From Pseudonocardia ammonioxydans (GTDB taxonomy: Bacteria > Actinomycetota > Actinomycetes > Mycobacteriales > Pseudonocardiaceae), in the NCBI RefSeq assembly GCF_900115005.1, contig NZ_FOUY01000022.1, forward strand, positions 1 through 64,000: 64,000 bases of DNA, in the 5' to 3' direction. The translations under genes were made by a program, and so were the position numbers. Under the pieces are notes generated by a model that was given only the letters and a program-made list of their open reading frames with translations, was not told the DNA's origin and made no database searches. The stretch's first letter is position 1; each line of letters opens with the position of its first letter. Positions 1-7,982 of this stretch are shown piece by piece.

Positions 1-542
1 CCGTGCCGGTCGCCCTTCCAGGCGTGCACCAGCCCGAAGTCGGGCACCAGCGCCCGCTCGAGCACGTAGGACACCCCGTCGAACTCGCGGACCTCCTTGG
101 CCGGCGAGGCCACCGCCACCGACCCGTCCGGGTGGTGGCGCCACGGCAGCCCGCCCTCGGCGACCAGCGTCCCGACCCCGGCCGGGGTGTAGAACGCCGC
201 GATCCCCGCACCCCCGGCCCGCAACCGCTCGGCCAGGGTGCCCTGCGGGGTCAGCTCCAGCTCGATCTCCCCGGCCAGGTACTGGCGGGCGAACTCCTTG
301 TTGTTACCCACATAGGAGCCGATCGTGCGCCGGATCCGCCCGGCCGCCAGCAGCGTGCCCAACCCGAACCCGTCCACACCCAGGTTGTTCGAGATCGTCT
401 CCAGGTCCGTCGCACCCTGCTCCAGCAGCGCCGCGATCAGTGCGGTGGGCACGCCGGACATGCCGAACCCGCCCACCGCCAGCGAGGACCCGTCGCCGAT
501 GTCGGCGACCGCCTCCGCGGCGGATGCCACCACCTTGTTCAT
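1..542 (-). CDS. pcaI: 3-oxoacid CoA-transferase subunit A (PcaI/ScoA-like), 3' end cut by window edge
   Basis: This is the alpha subunit of a succinyl-CoA:3-oxoacid CoA-transferase, which moves CoA from succinyl-CoA to a 3-oxo acid such as 3-oxoadipate. The 180 visible codons carry the glycine-rich stretch GGFGMSGVP (residues 24-32), the [12 protein letters not shown] segment and [15 protein letters not shown], all typical of the family. The ATG at 542 has GGAGG seven bases upstream. Subunit B, which holds the catalytic glutamate in this family, should lie just outside the window. The pcaB-like gene and IclR regulator 2.3 kb away favour a role in the beta-ketoadipate pathway (PcaI), but a ketone-body type ScoA cannot be excluded from sequence alone. 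Confidence 0.85.
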   Translation of the reverse strand, partial: MNKVVASAAEAVADIGDGSSLAVGGFGMSGVPTALIAALLEQGATDLETISNNLGVDGFGLGTLLAAGRIRRTIGSYVGNNKEFARQYLAGEIELELTPQGTLAERLRAGGAGIAAFYTPAGVGTLVAEGGLPWRHHPDGSVAVASPAKEVREFDGVSYVLERALVPDFGLVHAWKGDRH

Positions 543-594
543 CACACACCTCCGTTGCGGACAGGGTAGCGCGTCGTTCGCGAAACGTACAAGC

Positions 595-609
595 GTTCGC
601 TCTGCGAAC
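595..609. promoter_or_regulatory. inverted repeat upstream of the CoA-transferase gene, candidate operator
   Basis: GTTCGC-TCT-GCGAAC is a perfect 6-bp inverted repeat about 55 bp upstream of the CoA-transferase start. A related imperfect palindrome (GTTCGCGAAA) lies at 576-585. Read toward the gene (minus strand), a possible promoter TTGTAC-N18-TACCCT lies just downstream of the repeat. IclR-family regulators of aromatic catabolism bind short palindromes in such positions, so the IclR protein encoded at 4039-4851 is a plausible ligand. That link is inference. Confidence 0.4.
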
Positions 610-659
610 AGCATAGCCTGCGCGGGTGTGCCTGTCGCGCGCCTCGGTATCCCGCGCCA

Positions 660-1110
660 CACACCCCAGGGGCACCCTCGGGGCGTGACACGACACGGCG
701 CGGCACAGCCGCGGAGGTCCGTCGCGACCCGGGCCTGGCGCTCCCAGGGCACCCCTCGGGGCGTGGGGCGCTACGAGGGTGCCCCCGGGGGCGCGTACGC
801 GGGGCGCAGGTCCCACTGTGGCCCGGGCCGGGTGCTCCCAGGGGCCCCTTGGGGGCGTAGCGCGCTACGGGGGTGCCCCGCGCGGCGCGGAACCGCTGCG
901 AACGAGCTCGGCGGGACGCAGTGTGCGCCGCCACGGGCGCTCCTCACGGCGCGGGGCGTCGCGAGGGGTCCCCTCGGGGCGCCGGGCGCTACGAGGGTGC
1001 CCCCGGAGGCGCGGAGCCGCGACGCAGGTCCCGCCGCGGCCCGGGCCGGGCGCTCCCAGGGGGCCCCTCGGGGCGTGGGGCGCTACGTGGGTGCCCCTGG
1101 GGGCGTGACA
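660..1110. repeat. degenerate GC-rich dispersed repeats with internal palindromes in a 0.7-kb intergenic gap
   Basis: The gap 543-1246 holds no convincing gene. It contains four related units recognisable by a core CTCCCAGGGG...CTCGGGGCGT...GCGCTACGNGGGTGCCCC. The CTACG element begins at about 771, 865, 989 and 1083, giving spacings of 94, 124 and 94 bp; partial copies flank the set at about 664 and 1100. Each unit can fold, because GGGTGCCCC and GGGGCACCC arms alternate. Reading frames across it are GC-driven and share no family signature. It looks like an amplified structural repeat. Confidence 0.6.
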
Positions 1111-1246
1111 CGGCGCGGCGCGGCACAGCGGGCGCCGCGCCGGGCACGGCATGGCACGGCGTGGCACAGCACCGCGCGGTGCAGGGCGCGGCGCGGGGCA
1201 CGGTGCGGGGCGCAGCGCAGGTGGGGGACGGAGCGCCCCCGGTGGA

Positions 1247-2149
1247 TCAGGCGGCGACGGCGGGTGCGGAGTGCTCGTCGCCCACCGCGATCTCGCCGTC
1301 GCTGGTGACGTCGGCGTACACCCCCGCGCACGCCCAGACCCCGCCGACCTGCGGGATCTCGATGCGGTTGTGCTTGGCGACGGTGCGCAGGGTGTCGGGG
1401 TCGCGGGGCAGGTCACCCTGGGCGAGGGTGGTCATCACGCAGCGCATGGTCGCGAACGAGTACCGCACGCCGACGCCGCCGATGGTCCCGTCCGCGCCGG
1501 GCCAGTCGTTCTCGACGAAGCCGGGGGCGGCACCGCCCAGCACGACGTTCGGCCGGTAGCGGCGGGCGTCGAAGCCGGCCTCGGGCGCCAGCTCCCGCAG
1601 CCGGTCCAGGGTGGACTCGGTGAGGACGTGCAATGTGGACAGATCGAAGAAGGTGCCCGGCGCGCCGAAGGCGGACACGTCGAACCGGCTCACCGGCTCA
1701 CCGGAGTCCTCGCGCCGTGCAGTCGTGCCCTCGATCAGGTTCCCGGGGGCCAGCTGGTCGATGGGCAGGCCGTCGATCTCGGGCCACACCTCCTCGAACT
1801 GGCTGCCCGCCGGCGGTTCGGCGATCAGTCGCACGTCCCGCTCGAGGGCGGCCGACAGCGCGGTGTCGATGCCGGGGTCGTCCGAGCGCAGCATCGAGCC
1901 GTCCGGGAACCGGATCTCGACCTCGGGCAGCGGCCGCTCCGGCTCCGGCTCGGCGGCGAACCGGGCGGAGAAGCCCAGCAGGCCGGCCCACAGTCGCGGC
2001 ACCTTGGCGCTGGCGATGGTGCCGGACTCGACGTCGTACACGGCCAGCGCCCGGTCACCGAGCAGTCCGCGCCCGGTCACCACCGAGCGTTCCACGGACT
2101 CGCCGAGCATGGACTTGACCGGATAGCGGTGCAGCGACACGACCGTCAT
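1247..2149 (-). CDS. MOSC domain-containing protein
   Basis: The 300-residue protein begins with the MOSC N-terminal beta-barrel pattern (VVSLHRYPVKSMLGESVE, then GLLGDRALAVYD) and has the MOSC core near residues 180-270, with FDARRYRPNVVL, MRCVMTTLAQGDLPRD and the single conserved cysteine in RCVM. Proteins of this family bind molybdenum cofactor or pass sulfur to it and relate to the C-terminal part of Moco sulfurase and to bacterial YcbX/YiiM. The substrate is not evident. The gene lies 44 bp downstream of the HAD gene on the same strand, so the two probably form an operon. Confidence 0.85.
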   Translation of the reverse strand: MTVVSLHRYPVKSMLGESVERSVVTGRGLLGDRALAVYDVESGTIASAKVPRLWAGLLGFSARFAAEPEPERPLPEVEIRFPDGSMLRSDDPGIDTALSAALERDVRLIAEPPAGSQFEEVWPEIDGLPIDQLAPGNLIEGTTARREDSGEPVSRFDVSAFGAPGTFFDLSTLHVLTESTLDRLRELAPEAGFDARRYRPNVVLGGAAPGFVENDWPGADGTIGGVGVRYSFATMRCVMTTLAQGDLPRDPDTLRTVAKHNRIEIPQVGGVWACAGVYADVTSDGEIAVGDEHSAPAVAA

Positions 2150-2193
2150 GCACGGTGTCTACCTGCTGCGACGGCCCCCACGCGAGCACTCCC

Positions 2194-2841
2194 TCAGTCG
2201 AGGAGCGCCGCCCGCAATTCGTCCGCGGATGCGTACACGGTCGCGGCTCCGGCGGCCTCCAGCTCGCCCGGCTCGGCGTACCCCCAGCCCGCGCCGAGGC
2301 AGCGCAGGCCGTGCTCGGCCGACCCCTCGACGTCGTGCAGCCGGTCGCCGACCATCACCGGCGCCGACGCCCCGCCGGGGTGGCCGAGCCGCCGCAGTGC
2401 CTCACCGACGACCGCGGCCTTGGTCGGCCGCTCGGCGGCCCGGGTGTCGCCGACGATCTCGGTGAACAGGTCGGTCCAGCCGTGGTGGGCGATGATCTTG
2501 TGGGCGGGCGGTTCGGCCTTGCTGGTCGCCAGCGCCATCGTGACGCCGGCGTCGTGCAGCGCGCGCAGCAGCTCCTCGATGCCGGGGTAGGGGGTGCAGT
2601 CGAGGCAGCCGTCCTCGTCGCCGTAGATCCGCCGGTAGATCGGCAGCACGGTCGCGGCGCCCTCGTCGCCGAGGATCGGCGGCAGCGAGCGGTACAGCGG
2701 GGGCCCGAGCAGGTGGGTGCCCAGCGCGGAGTCGGGGACGTCCAGTCCGGCCTCGTCGACGGCGCGCCGCAGGGAGCCGAGGATCCCGGGCGCGGAGTCG
2801 ACGAGGGTGCCGTCGAGGTCGAGCAGGATGTGGGTCAGCAC
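2194..2841 (-). CDS. HAD-family hydrolase (phosphoglycolate phosphatase-like)
   Basis: A 215-residue haloacid-dehalogenase phosphatase. Motif I is ILLDLDGTLVDS (nucleophile Asp and general acid Asp near residues 9 and 11), motif II lies in MALATSKAE, the motif III lysine follows, and motif IV is VMVGDRLHDVEG. The cap domain sits between motifs I and II, as in subclass I enzymes of the Gph/PpaX type. The start is taken as GTG at 2841; the frame stays open far upstream only because it runs antisense to pcaB. The substrate is unknown. It is divergent from the cycloisomerase gene and cotranscribed with the MOSC gene. Confidence 0.85.
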   Translation of the reverse strand: MLTHILLDLDGTLVDSAPGILGSLRRAVDEAGLDVPDSALGTHLLGPPLYRSLPPILGDEGAATVLPIYRRIYGDEDGCLDCTPYPGIEELLRALHDAGVTMALATSKAEPPAHKIIAHHGWTDLFTEIVGDTRAAERPTKAAVVGEALRRLGHPGGASAPVMVGDRLHDVEGSAEHGLRCLGAGWGYAEPGELEAAGAATVYASADELRAALLD

Positions 2842-2890
2842 GGCTCCCAGTATCCCCGACGTCGTGTGCGTGCTACGTACACTCGTCCGT

Positions 2891-4042
2891 ATGGCGAACA
2901 CGCTCTTCGGTCCGCTCTCCGGGTCCTGCCGGGTCGACGGGCTGCTCGACGACGGCGCCTGGATCGCCGCCCTGCTGGAGGTCGAGCTGGCGCTCTCGGC
3001 CGTCGCCGCGGAGCAGGGCGCGGTCTCCGAGGACGACGCCGACGGTGTGGAACGCGCGGTCGCCGCCGTCGCGGGGGTGGACCCGGCCGAGCTGGCCGCC
3101 GAGTCGGTCGAGGGTGGCAACCCGGTCATCCCGCTGGTCAAGCGGCTCCGAGCGGCGGCCGCGCGGATCCAGCCGGGCGCCGAGCGGGCCGTGCACCCCG
3201 GCGCGACCAGCCAGGACGTCATGGACACCGCGCTGGTCCTGCTCACCCGCCGGGCGGGGCACCGGGTGGTCGAGGACCTGGGCGCGTGTGCCGACGCCGC
3301 GGCCGTGCTGGCCCGGGCCCACCGGGACACCCCGTGCGCCGCCCGGACCCTCGGGCAGCAGGCCCTGCCGACCACGTTCGGCCTGGTCGCGGCGAACTGG
3401 TGCGCGGGGCTGGACCGGGCCCGCGTGCGCCTGCGGCAGGTGCTCGACGAGCTGCCCGTCCAGTACGGCGGCGCCGCCGGCACGCTCGCCGCGTCGCACC
3501 CGTACGGCCCGGCCGTCGCCGACGCGCTCGCGGTGCGGCTCGGCCTGGCCCCGCAGGGCGTCCCGTGGCACACCGAGCGCAGCCGGATCGGCGAGCTGGC
3601 CGGGGCGCTCGGCGTCGCGGCCGGGGCGTGCGGCAAGCCCGCGACCGACGTCGTGCTCCTCTCGGCGACCGAGGTCGGCGAGGTGTCCGAGGCGGCGCCG
3701 GGCGACTCGTCGTCGATGCCGCACAAGCGCAACCCGGCGGCGGCGGTGACCGCGCGGGGGTCCGCGCAACGTGCCCCCGGGCTGGTGGCAGGCCTGCTGG
3801 CGGGTGCCGAGCAGGAGTTCCAGCGCGCGGCCGGGGCCTGGCACGCCGAGTGGGAGACGCTGACCGGCCTGCTGCGTGTCACCGCGGGTGCGGCGTCGCG
3901 GTTGCGGTCCTGCCTGGAGGGGCTGCAGGTGCACGAGACGGCGATGGCCCGCAACCTCGCACTCGCCGCCGGCGTGCAGGGGTCCGGCTCCGGGCACGCC
4001 GGCGAGCTGGTGGACCGGGTCCTCGCGGGACGGCCGCGATGA
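2891..4042 (+). CDS. pcaB: 3-carboxy-cis,cis-muconate cycloisomerase-like lyase (PcaB)
   Basis: A 383-residue member of the fumarase/aspartase/adenylosuccinate lyase superfamily. It has the N-terminal HPGATSQDVMDTA segment (residues about 98-111) and the flexible-loop signature GDSSSMPHKRNP (about 272-283), which carries the catalytic serine. HPGATSQDVMDT is typical of PcaB, which cyclises 3-carboxymuconate in protocatechuate breakdown. PcaB proteins are usually about 350-450 residues, so the length fits. A TACACT -10 box at 2878-2883 lies 7 nt before the ATG, suggesting a leaderless mRNA. It overlaps the following IclR gene by ATGA. Adenylosuccinate lyase is less likely in this context. Confidence 0.82.
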   Translation: MANTLFGPLSGSCRVDGLLDDGAWIAALLEVELALSAVAAEQGAVSEDDADGVERAVAAVAGVDPAELAAESVEGGNPVIPLVKRLRAAAARIQPGAERAVHPGATSQDVMDTALVLLTRRAGHRVVEDLGACADAAAVLARAHRDTPCAARTLGQQALPTTFGLVAANWCAGLDRARVRLRQVLDELPVQYGGAAGTLAASHPYGPAVADALAVRLGLAPQGVPWHTERSRIGELAGALGVAAGACGKPATDVVLLSATEVGEVSEAAPGDSSSMPHKRNPAAAVTARGSAQRAPGLVAGLLAGAEQEFQRAAGAWHAEWETLTGLLRVTAGAASRLRSCLEGLQVHETAMARNLALAAGVQGSGSGHAGELVDRVLAGRPR

Positions 4043-4851
4043 ACCCGGACGCCGCCACGCCGGAGGCGCCGGGGGAGCGCCGGGAACAGGTCCGCTCGCT
4101 GGCGCGCGGGCTGGCCGTGATCCGGTCGTTCGACGCCGACCATCCACAGCAGACCCTGTCCGAGGTCGCCCGCAGCACCGGCCTGACCCGGGCTGCCGCG
4201 CGCCGGTTCCTGCTCACCCTGACCGACGAGGGGTACGTCCGCACGGACGGGCGGCTGTTCGCGCTCACCCCGCGCGTCCTCGAGCTCGGCTGGTCCTATC
4301 TGTCCGCGATGGGGCTTCCCGAGGTCGCGGCCCCGCACCTGGAACGCCTGGTGGCGGCCGTCGGGGAGTCTGCCTCGGTGTCCGTTCTGGACGGCGACCC
4401 CGGGTCCGGCTACGACGTCGTCTACGTCGCCCGGGTGCCCACCTCCCGGATCATGACGGTGACGATCACCATCGGCACCCGTTTCCCGGCCTGGGCGACG
4501 TCGATGGGGCGCGTCCTGCTGGCCGCGCTGCCGGAGTCCACCGTGGAGACCTACCTCGCCGCGCTGCACCCCGAGACGCTGACCGAGCACACCGTCGCCG
4601 GCGCCGGCGAGCTGCGCGCCGAGCTGGACCGGGTCCGCGCGGACGGGCACTGCGTGGTCGACCAGGAGCTGGAGGCGGGTCTGCGCTCGATCGCGGTGCC
4701 GGTGCACGACCGCGCCGGACGGGTCACCGCGGCGGTCAACGTGTCCACCCACGCGTCCCGCCGCGACGCCGCCGCGCTGCGCGCCGAGGTGCTGCCGGAG
4801 CTGCGGAACTGCGCGTCGGCGATCGAGGCCGACCTCCGGGCGTCCGGATGA
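4039..4851 (+). CDS. IclR-family transcriptional regulator (PcaR/PobR-like)
   Basis: A 270-residue regulator with an N-terminal winged helix (VRSLARGLAVIRSFDADHPQ, then LSEVARSTGLTRAAARRFLLTL, residues about 17-60) and a C-terminal IclR effector domain that includes AWATSMGRVLLA and LRSIAVPVHD. The motif RSLARGLAVIRSFD is shared by PcaR, PcaU and PobR, activators or repressors of protocatechuate genes. It starts inside the stop codon of pcaB (ATGA), so the two are translationally coupled. Its likely targets are pcaB and the CoA-transferase gene at the left end. The effector is inferred to be a beta-ketoadipate pathway intermediate. Confidence 0.85.
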   Translation: MNPDAATPEAPGERREQVRSLARGLAVIRSFDADHPQQTLSEVARSTGLTRAAARRFLLTLTDEGYVRTDGRLFALTPRVLELGWSYLSAMGLPEVAAPHLERLVAAVGESASVSVLDGDPGSGYDVVYVARVPTSRIMTVTITIGTRFPAWATSMGRVLLAALPESTVETYLAALHPETLTEHTVAGAGELRAELDRVRADGHCVVDQELEAGLRSIAVPVHDRAGRVTAAVNVSTHASRRDAAALRAEVLPELRNCASAIEADLRASG

Positions 4852-4928
4852 GGAATCATGCGCGGCATGACCACCGTGACGCACATCACCCCGGATCCGC
4901 GACGCGCCGGTGACGCGGGAGTCCGGCG

Positions 4929-5393
4929 ATGACGGCCCCGCTGCTCGACCCCGCCGACCCCCGGCACGACCACGCCGCGGCCCGGCTGGCCGCCGAGGCG
5001 ATCGCCTGGCTGACCACCGTGGACGACGACGCGCGCCCGCACTCGGTCCCGGTCTGGTTCCTGTTCACCGACCCCGAGATCCTGCTGTTCAGCCGCCCGG
5101 ACACCCGCAAGATCGCCCGGATCCGGACGCGGCCGGGGGTCTGCCTGTCGTTGGACACGGCCGTGTCGGGCACCGACGTCGTCCTCGCCGACGGCGACGC
5201 AGCACTGTCCGGCGAACCCGCGCCGGCCGAGCTGCGGGCCTTCGGCGAGAAGTACCGGGACATGCTCGGCGACCAGGACCTGGCGGGCTGGCGGCAGGTG
5301 TTCGCGCAGCCGGTGCGGGTGCGCCTGCACCGCATCGTCGCCTGGCACGCGGGGCCGGACGGGCTGGAGCGGGCCGTCGCCCGGCCGCGCTGA
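4929..5393 (+). CDS. PPOX-class F420-dependent oxidoreductase-like protein
   Basis: A 154-residue split-barrel flavin/F420-binding protein. The order is AEAIAWLTTVDDDARPHSVPVWFLF (strand with the conserved PxxVPVWF), LFSRPDTRKIARIRTRPGVCLSLD and a C-terminal RVRLHRIVAWHAG, matching the actinobacterial TIGR03667 (Rv3369-like) branch of the pyridoxamine-5'-phosphate oxidase fold. These proteins bind F420 or flavin and reduce quinone-like substrates; the true substrate is unknown. It follows the IclR gene after 77 bp and may be transcribed separately. A CCTGCG-GT-CGCAGG hairpin lies just after the stop. Confidence 0.8.
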   Translation: MTAPLLDPADPRHDHAAARLAAEAIAWLTTVDDDARPHSVPVWFLFTDPEILLFSRPDTRKIARIRTRPGVCLSLDTAVSGTDVVLADGDAALSGEPAPAELRAFGEKYRDMLGDQDLAGWRQVFAQPVRVRLHRIVAWHAGPDGLERAVARPR

Positions 5394-5418
5394 CCGGTGC
5401 CGGCCTGCGGTCGCAGGC

Positions 5419-5455
5419 CCGTCGCGGGAACATCGCGGGGCCGTCGCGGGAACAT
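5419..5455. promoter_or_regulatory. two 15-bp direct repeats spaced 22 bp, candidate regulator site
   Basis: The sequence CCGTCGCGGGAACAT occurs at 5419-5433 and again at 5441-5455, exactly 22 bp apart (two helical turns). It lies about 110-150 bp upstream of the LLM oxidoreductase gene and downstream of the F420-type gene. Two identical half-sites on one DNA face suggest cooperative binding by a regulator. No bound protein can be named. Confidence 0.4.
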
Positions 5456-5567
5456 AGCCCGGCCGGGCCGGGTTACCCGGTCCGAGGGGACCACACCGGT
5501 GACACGAGGCCGGTGACCCGTCGCCGGGGGCCCGGTGCGGGACGCCGGGTACGGAGCGGGAGGCACG

Positions 5568-6695
5568 GTGAGCGGACGTCTGCACCTGGCGGTCGAGCTC
5601 GGAGCGGCGGGGCGCCACCCCGGCGCGTGGCGGTTGCCGGGGGTGGACCCGGACCGGCTCTTCGGCGCCGAGCACCACGTCGACCTGGTCCGCACCGCGG
5701 CCCGGGGCGGCCTCGACCTGGTCGCGCTGCCGGACTCGCTGCTCCCGCCGTCGGACGACCCGGCCGCGCTGCCCGGCACCCTGGACGCCGTCGCGATCGC
5801 CGCCCGGGTGGCGCCCGCGGTGCCCGGCATCGGCGTCGTCCCGACGGTGACGGTCACCCACACCGAGCCGTTCCACCTGTCCAAGGCCATCGCCACGCTG
5901 GACTTCGTCGCCACCGGGCGGGCCGGCTGGGCACCCGAGGTCTCCCGCACCCGCGCCGAGGCCGACCTCTTCGGCCGCACCGGCCCGGCCGGCCCGGCCG
6001 CGCTGTGGCGCGAGACCGGCGAGGTGATCGAGGTCGTCGCCCGGCTCTGGGACTCCTGGGAGGACGACGCCGAGATCCGGGACGCGCCCACCGGCCGGTT
6101 CGTCGACCGGGAGAAGCTGCACTACATCGACTTCGACGGCGAGTTCTTCTCGGTGAAGGGCCCGTCGATCACACCGCGGTCCCCGCAGGGGCAGCCGCTG
6201 ACGGTGCTGCGCGGTGACGAGCCCGAGGCGCTGCCGGTGGTGGGGCGCCACGCCGACGTCGTCCGGGTCGCGGCGGACACGATCGCCGGTGCGGCGCAGG
6301 CGCGGGACCGGGTGCGTGCCGCGGTCGCCGAGGCGGGCCGTGACCCGGACCGGGTCGCGGTGCTGCTGGACGTCGAGACCCTGCTGGGGCCCGACGCCGC
6401 CGAGCGGCTGGGCCGGCTGGACGCGCTGGCGCCGGCCGGTGCCGATCCGGCGCCGTCGACGCTGCGCCACGTCGGCGCGCCGGAGGAGCTGGCGGCGCTG
6501 CTGCGCGACGCCGTCGGGGAGCGCGCCGCCGACGGGTTCGTGTTCGTCCCGCTGGCGCTCCCGTCGGGCATCGGGGAGATCGTCGACGGCCTGCTGCCCG
6601 CGCTCGGGGACGCCGTGGTCCCGGCCCCGTACGACGGCTCGCTGCGCGACCGGTTCGGCCTCGCCCGCCCGGCGAACCGGTACGCGGTGACATGA
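5568..6695 (+). CDS. LLM-class flavin-dependent oxidoreductase
   Basis: A 375-residue luciferase-like TIM-barrel monooxygenase. It shows RLHLAVELGAAGRHPGAWR at the N-terminus, the phosphate/flavin segment GIGVVPTVTVTHTEPFHLSKAIATLDFVATGRAGW and EVIEVVARLWDSWEDDA, typical of NtaA/SsuD/alkane-sulfonate-type enzymes. Such enzymes need FMNH2 from a partner reductase and act on small sulfonates, amines or xenobiotics; the substrate is not evident here. The GTG at 5568 is chosen because GGGAGG precedes it by six bases; a frame-open start at 5535 has no ribosome site. It may be controlled through the 22-bp-spaced repeats upstream. Confidence 0.83.
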   Translation: MSGRLHLAVELGAAGRHPGAWRLPGVDPDRLFGAEHHVDLVRTAARGGLDLVALPDSLLPPSDDPAALPGTLDAVAIAARVAPAVPGIGVVPTVTVTHTEPFHLSKAIATLDFVATGRAGWAPEVSRTRAEADLFGRTGPAGPAALWRETGEVIEVVARLWDSWEDDAEIRDAPTGRFVDREKLHYIDFDGEFFSVKGPSITPRSPQGQPLTVLRGDEPEALPVVGRHADVVRVAADTIAGAAQARDRVRAAVAEAGRDPDRVAVLLDVETLLGPDAAERLGRLDALAPAGADPAPSTLRHVGAPEELAALLRDAVGERAADGFVFVPLALPSGIGEIVDGLLPALGDAVVPAPYDGSLRDRFGLARPANRYAVT

Positions 6696-6767
6696 TCGAC
6701 CGTCGTGGGGCGCGGCGCGCGTGACGGGGCGTTGCGCACCCCGACGGACGATCACAGGAGGAGCCGG

Positions 6768-7901
6768 GTGCGGGTCCTGACCGCGGACGACTCGCTGCGG
6801 GCCCTGCTCGCCCGCCAGCTGCTGCTCGACCGGGCCGACCTGCCGGTGCCGCGGGCCCTGGAACGGTTGTGCGGGCTGCAGACCCAGCACGCGCCGTCGG
6901 GCTACCTGGGCCTGCACGCCCGGCTCACGGGGTTCGACCGGGCGGAGCTGACCCGGCTGCTGCACGACGGCCGGGTCGTGCAGGCCTGGGCGATGCGCTC
7001 GACCATCCACATGCTCGCCCGGCGCGACCACGCCCTGTTCGCCGCGGCGGTCCGGGCCGAGCAGCGGGCCGACTGGCTGCGGCTGCGCCGCGACGTGACC
7101 GGGGACGACATGGTCGCGGCGGCCCGCGTCGTGCGGGAGCTGCTGGCCGGCGGGCCGCTCCGCCAGGCCGAGATCACCGCGGAGCTGGCCCGGCGCGGGG
7201 TGCCGGCGGGGACGTTCCCCGGGGTGCAGCACTGGGTGCGCCTGGTCCGGGTGCCGCCCGCCGGGACCTGGGAGACACCGCGGGCGCACGTGTACGGCCT
7301 GGCCGCGGACGGCGGCGGCCCGGAGCCGGACGCCCGGCCGGAGCCCGGTCCGTACCCGGAACAGGCGGTGCGCCCGGAACAGGCAGTGACCCCGGAACAC
7401 GCTGGGCACCCGGAACACGTCGTGCGCGCGGAGCAGGTCGAGCTCGCCCGCCGCTACTTGCGCGCGTTCGGCCCGGCGTCCGCACCCGACGTCGCCCGGT
7501 TCGCCGGCTGGCCGGTCGGCGTCGCCCGGGCCGCGCTCGGCGAGCTGACGCTGCGCCGGTTCGCCGCCGAGGACGGCACCGAGCTCGTCGACGTCGGCCG
7601 GGCGCCGCTGCCCGGGCCGTCGACCCCGCTGCCGGTCCGCTTTCTCGGACCGTTCGACGCCGTGCTGCTCGGGGGACACGCCGCCCGCGCGCGGATCCTG
7701 CCCGCCGAGCACCGCCACCACGTGTTCGCGACGACGAGGCCCCGCTCCGCGCCGACGTACCTCGTCGACGGGCGGGTCGCCGGCACCTGGACCCATCGCG
7801 AGGGCCGGATCGTGACCGCGCCGTTCACCGACCCCGGCGCCGCCGAGCGCCGTGCCGTCGCCGAGGAGGCCGAGCGGCTCGCCGCCTGGCACGCGTCCTG
7901 A
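6768..7901 (+). CDS. winged-helix DNA-binding domain protein (HTH_42, AlkZ/YcaQ-related)
   Basis: A 377-residue protein of the HTH_42 family, which includes the DNA glycosylases AlkZ and YcaQ. The N-terminus reads LLARQLLLDRADLPVPRALERLCGLQTQ, followed by VVQAWAMRSTIHMLARRDH, both diagnostic. The catalytic QxQ/QxD motif of true AlkZ enzymes is not clearly recognisable, so enzyme activity is uncertain. Residues about 188-225 form an inserted linker of six-residue repeats of the form PEQAV/PEHVV (bases about 7357-7442), absent from usual members. The GTG at 6768 has AGGAGGAG upstream. It follows the LLM gene after 72 bp. Confidence 0.78.
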   Translation: MRVLTADDSLRALLARQLLLDRADLPVPRALERLCGLQTQHAPSGYLGLHARLTGFDRAELTRLLHDGRVVQAWAMRSTIHMLARRDHALFAAAVRAEQRADWLRLRRDVTGDDMVAAARVVRELLAGGPLRQAEITAELARRGVPAGTFPGVQHWVRLVRVPPAGTWETPRAHVYGLAADGGGPEPDARPEPGPYPEQAVRPEQAVTPEHAGHPEHVVRAEQVELARRYLRAFGPASAPDVARFAGWPVGVARAALGELTLRRFAAEDGTELVDVGRAPLPGPSTPLPVRFLGPFDAVLLGGHAARARILPAEHRHHVFATTRPRSAPTYLVDGRVAGTWTHREGRIVTAPFTDPGAAERRAVAEEAERLAAWHAS

Positions 7902-7982
7902 CCGGATCGACCTGACCGGATATCGCCGGTGCCCGGCAGGATCTCGCTGGACCGGGCCTTCCTGCCGTCCTACGGTCGGTGC

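Noticed and set aside
660-1110. CRISPR array
   Set aside because: Repeat units vary in sequence and spacing, are much longer than CRISPR repeats, and no cas gene is near.
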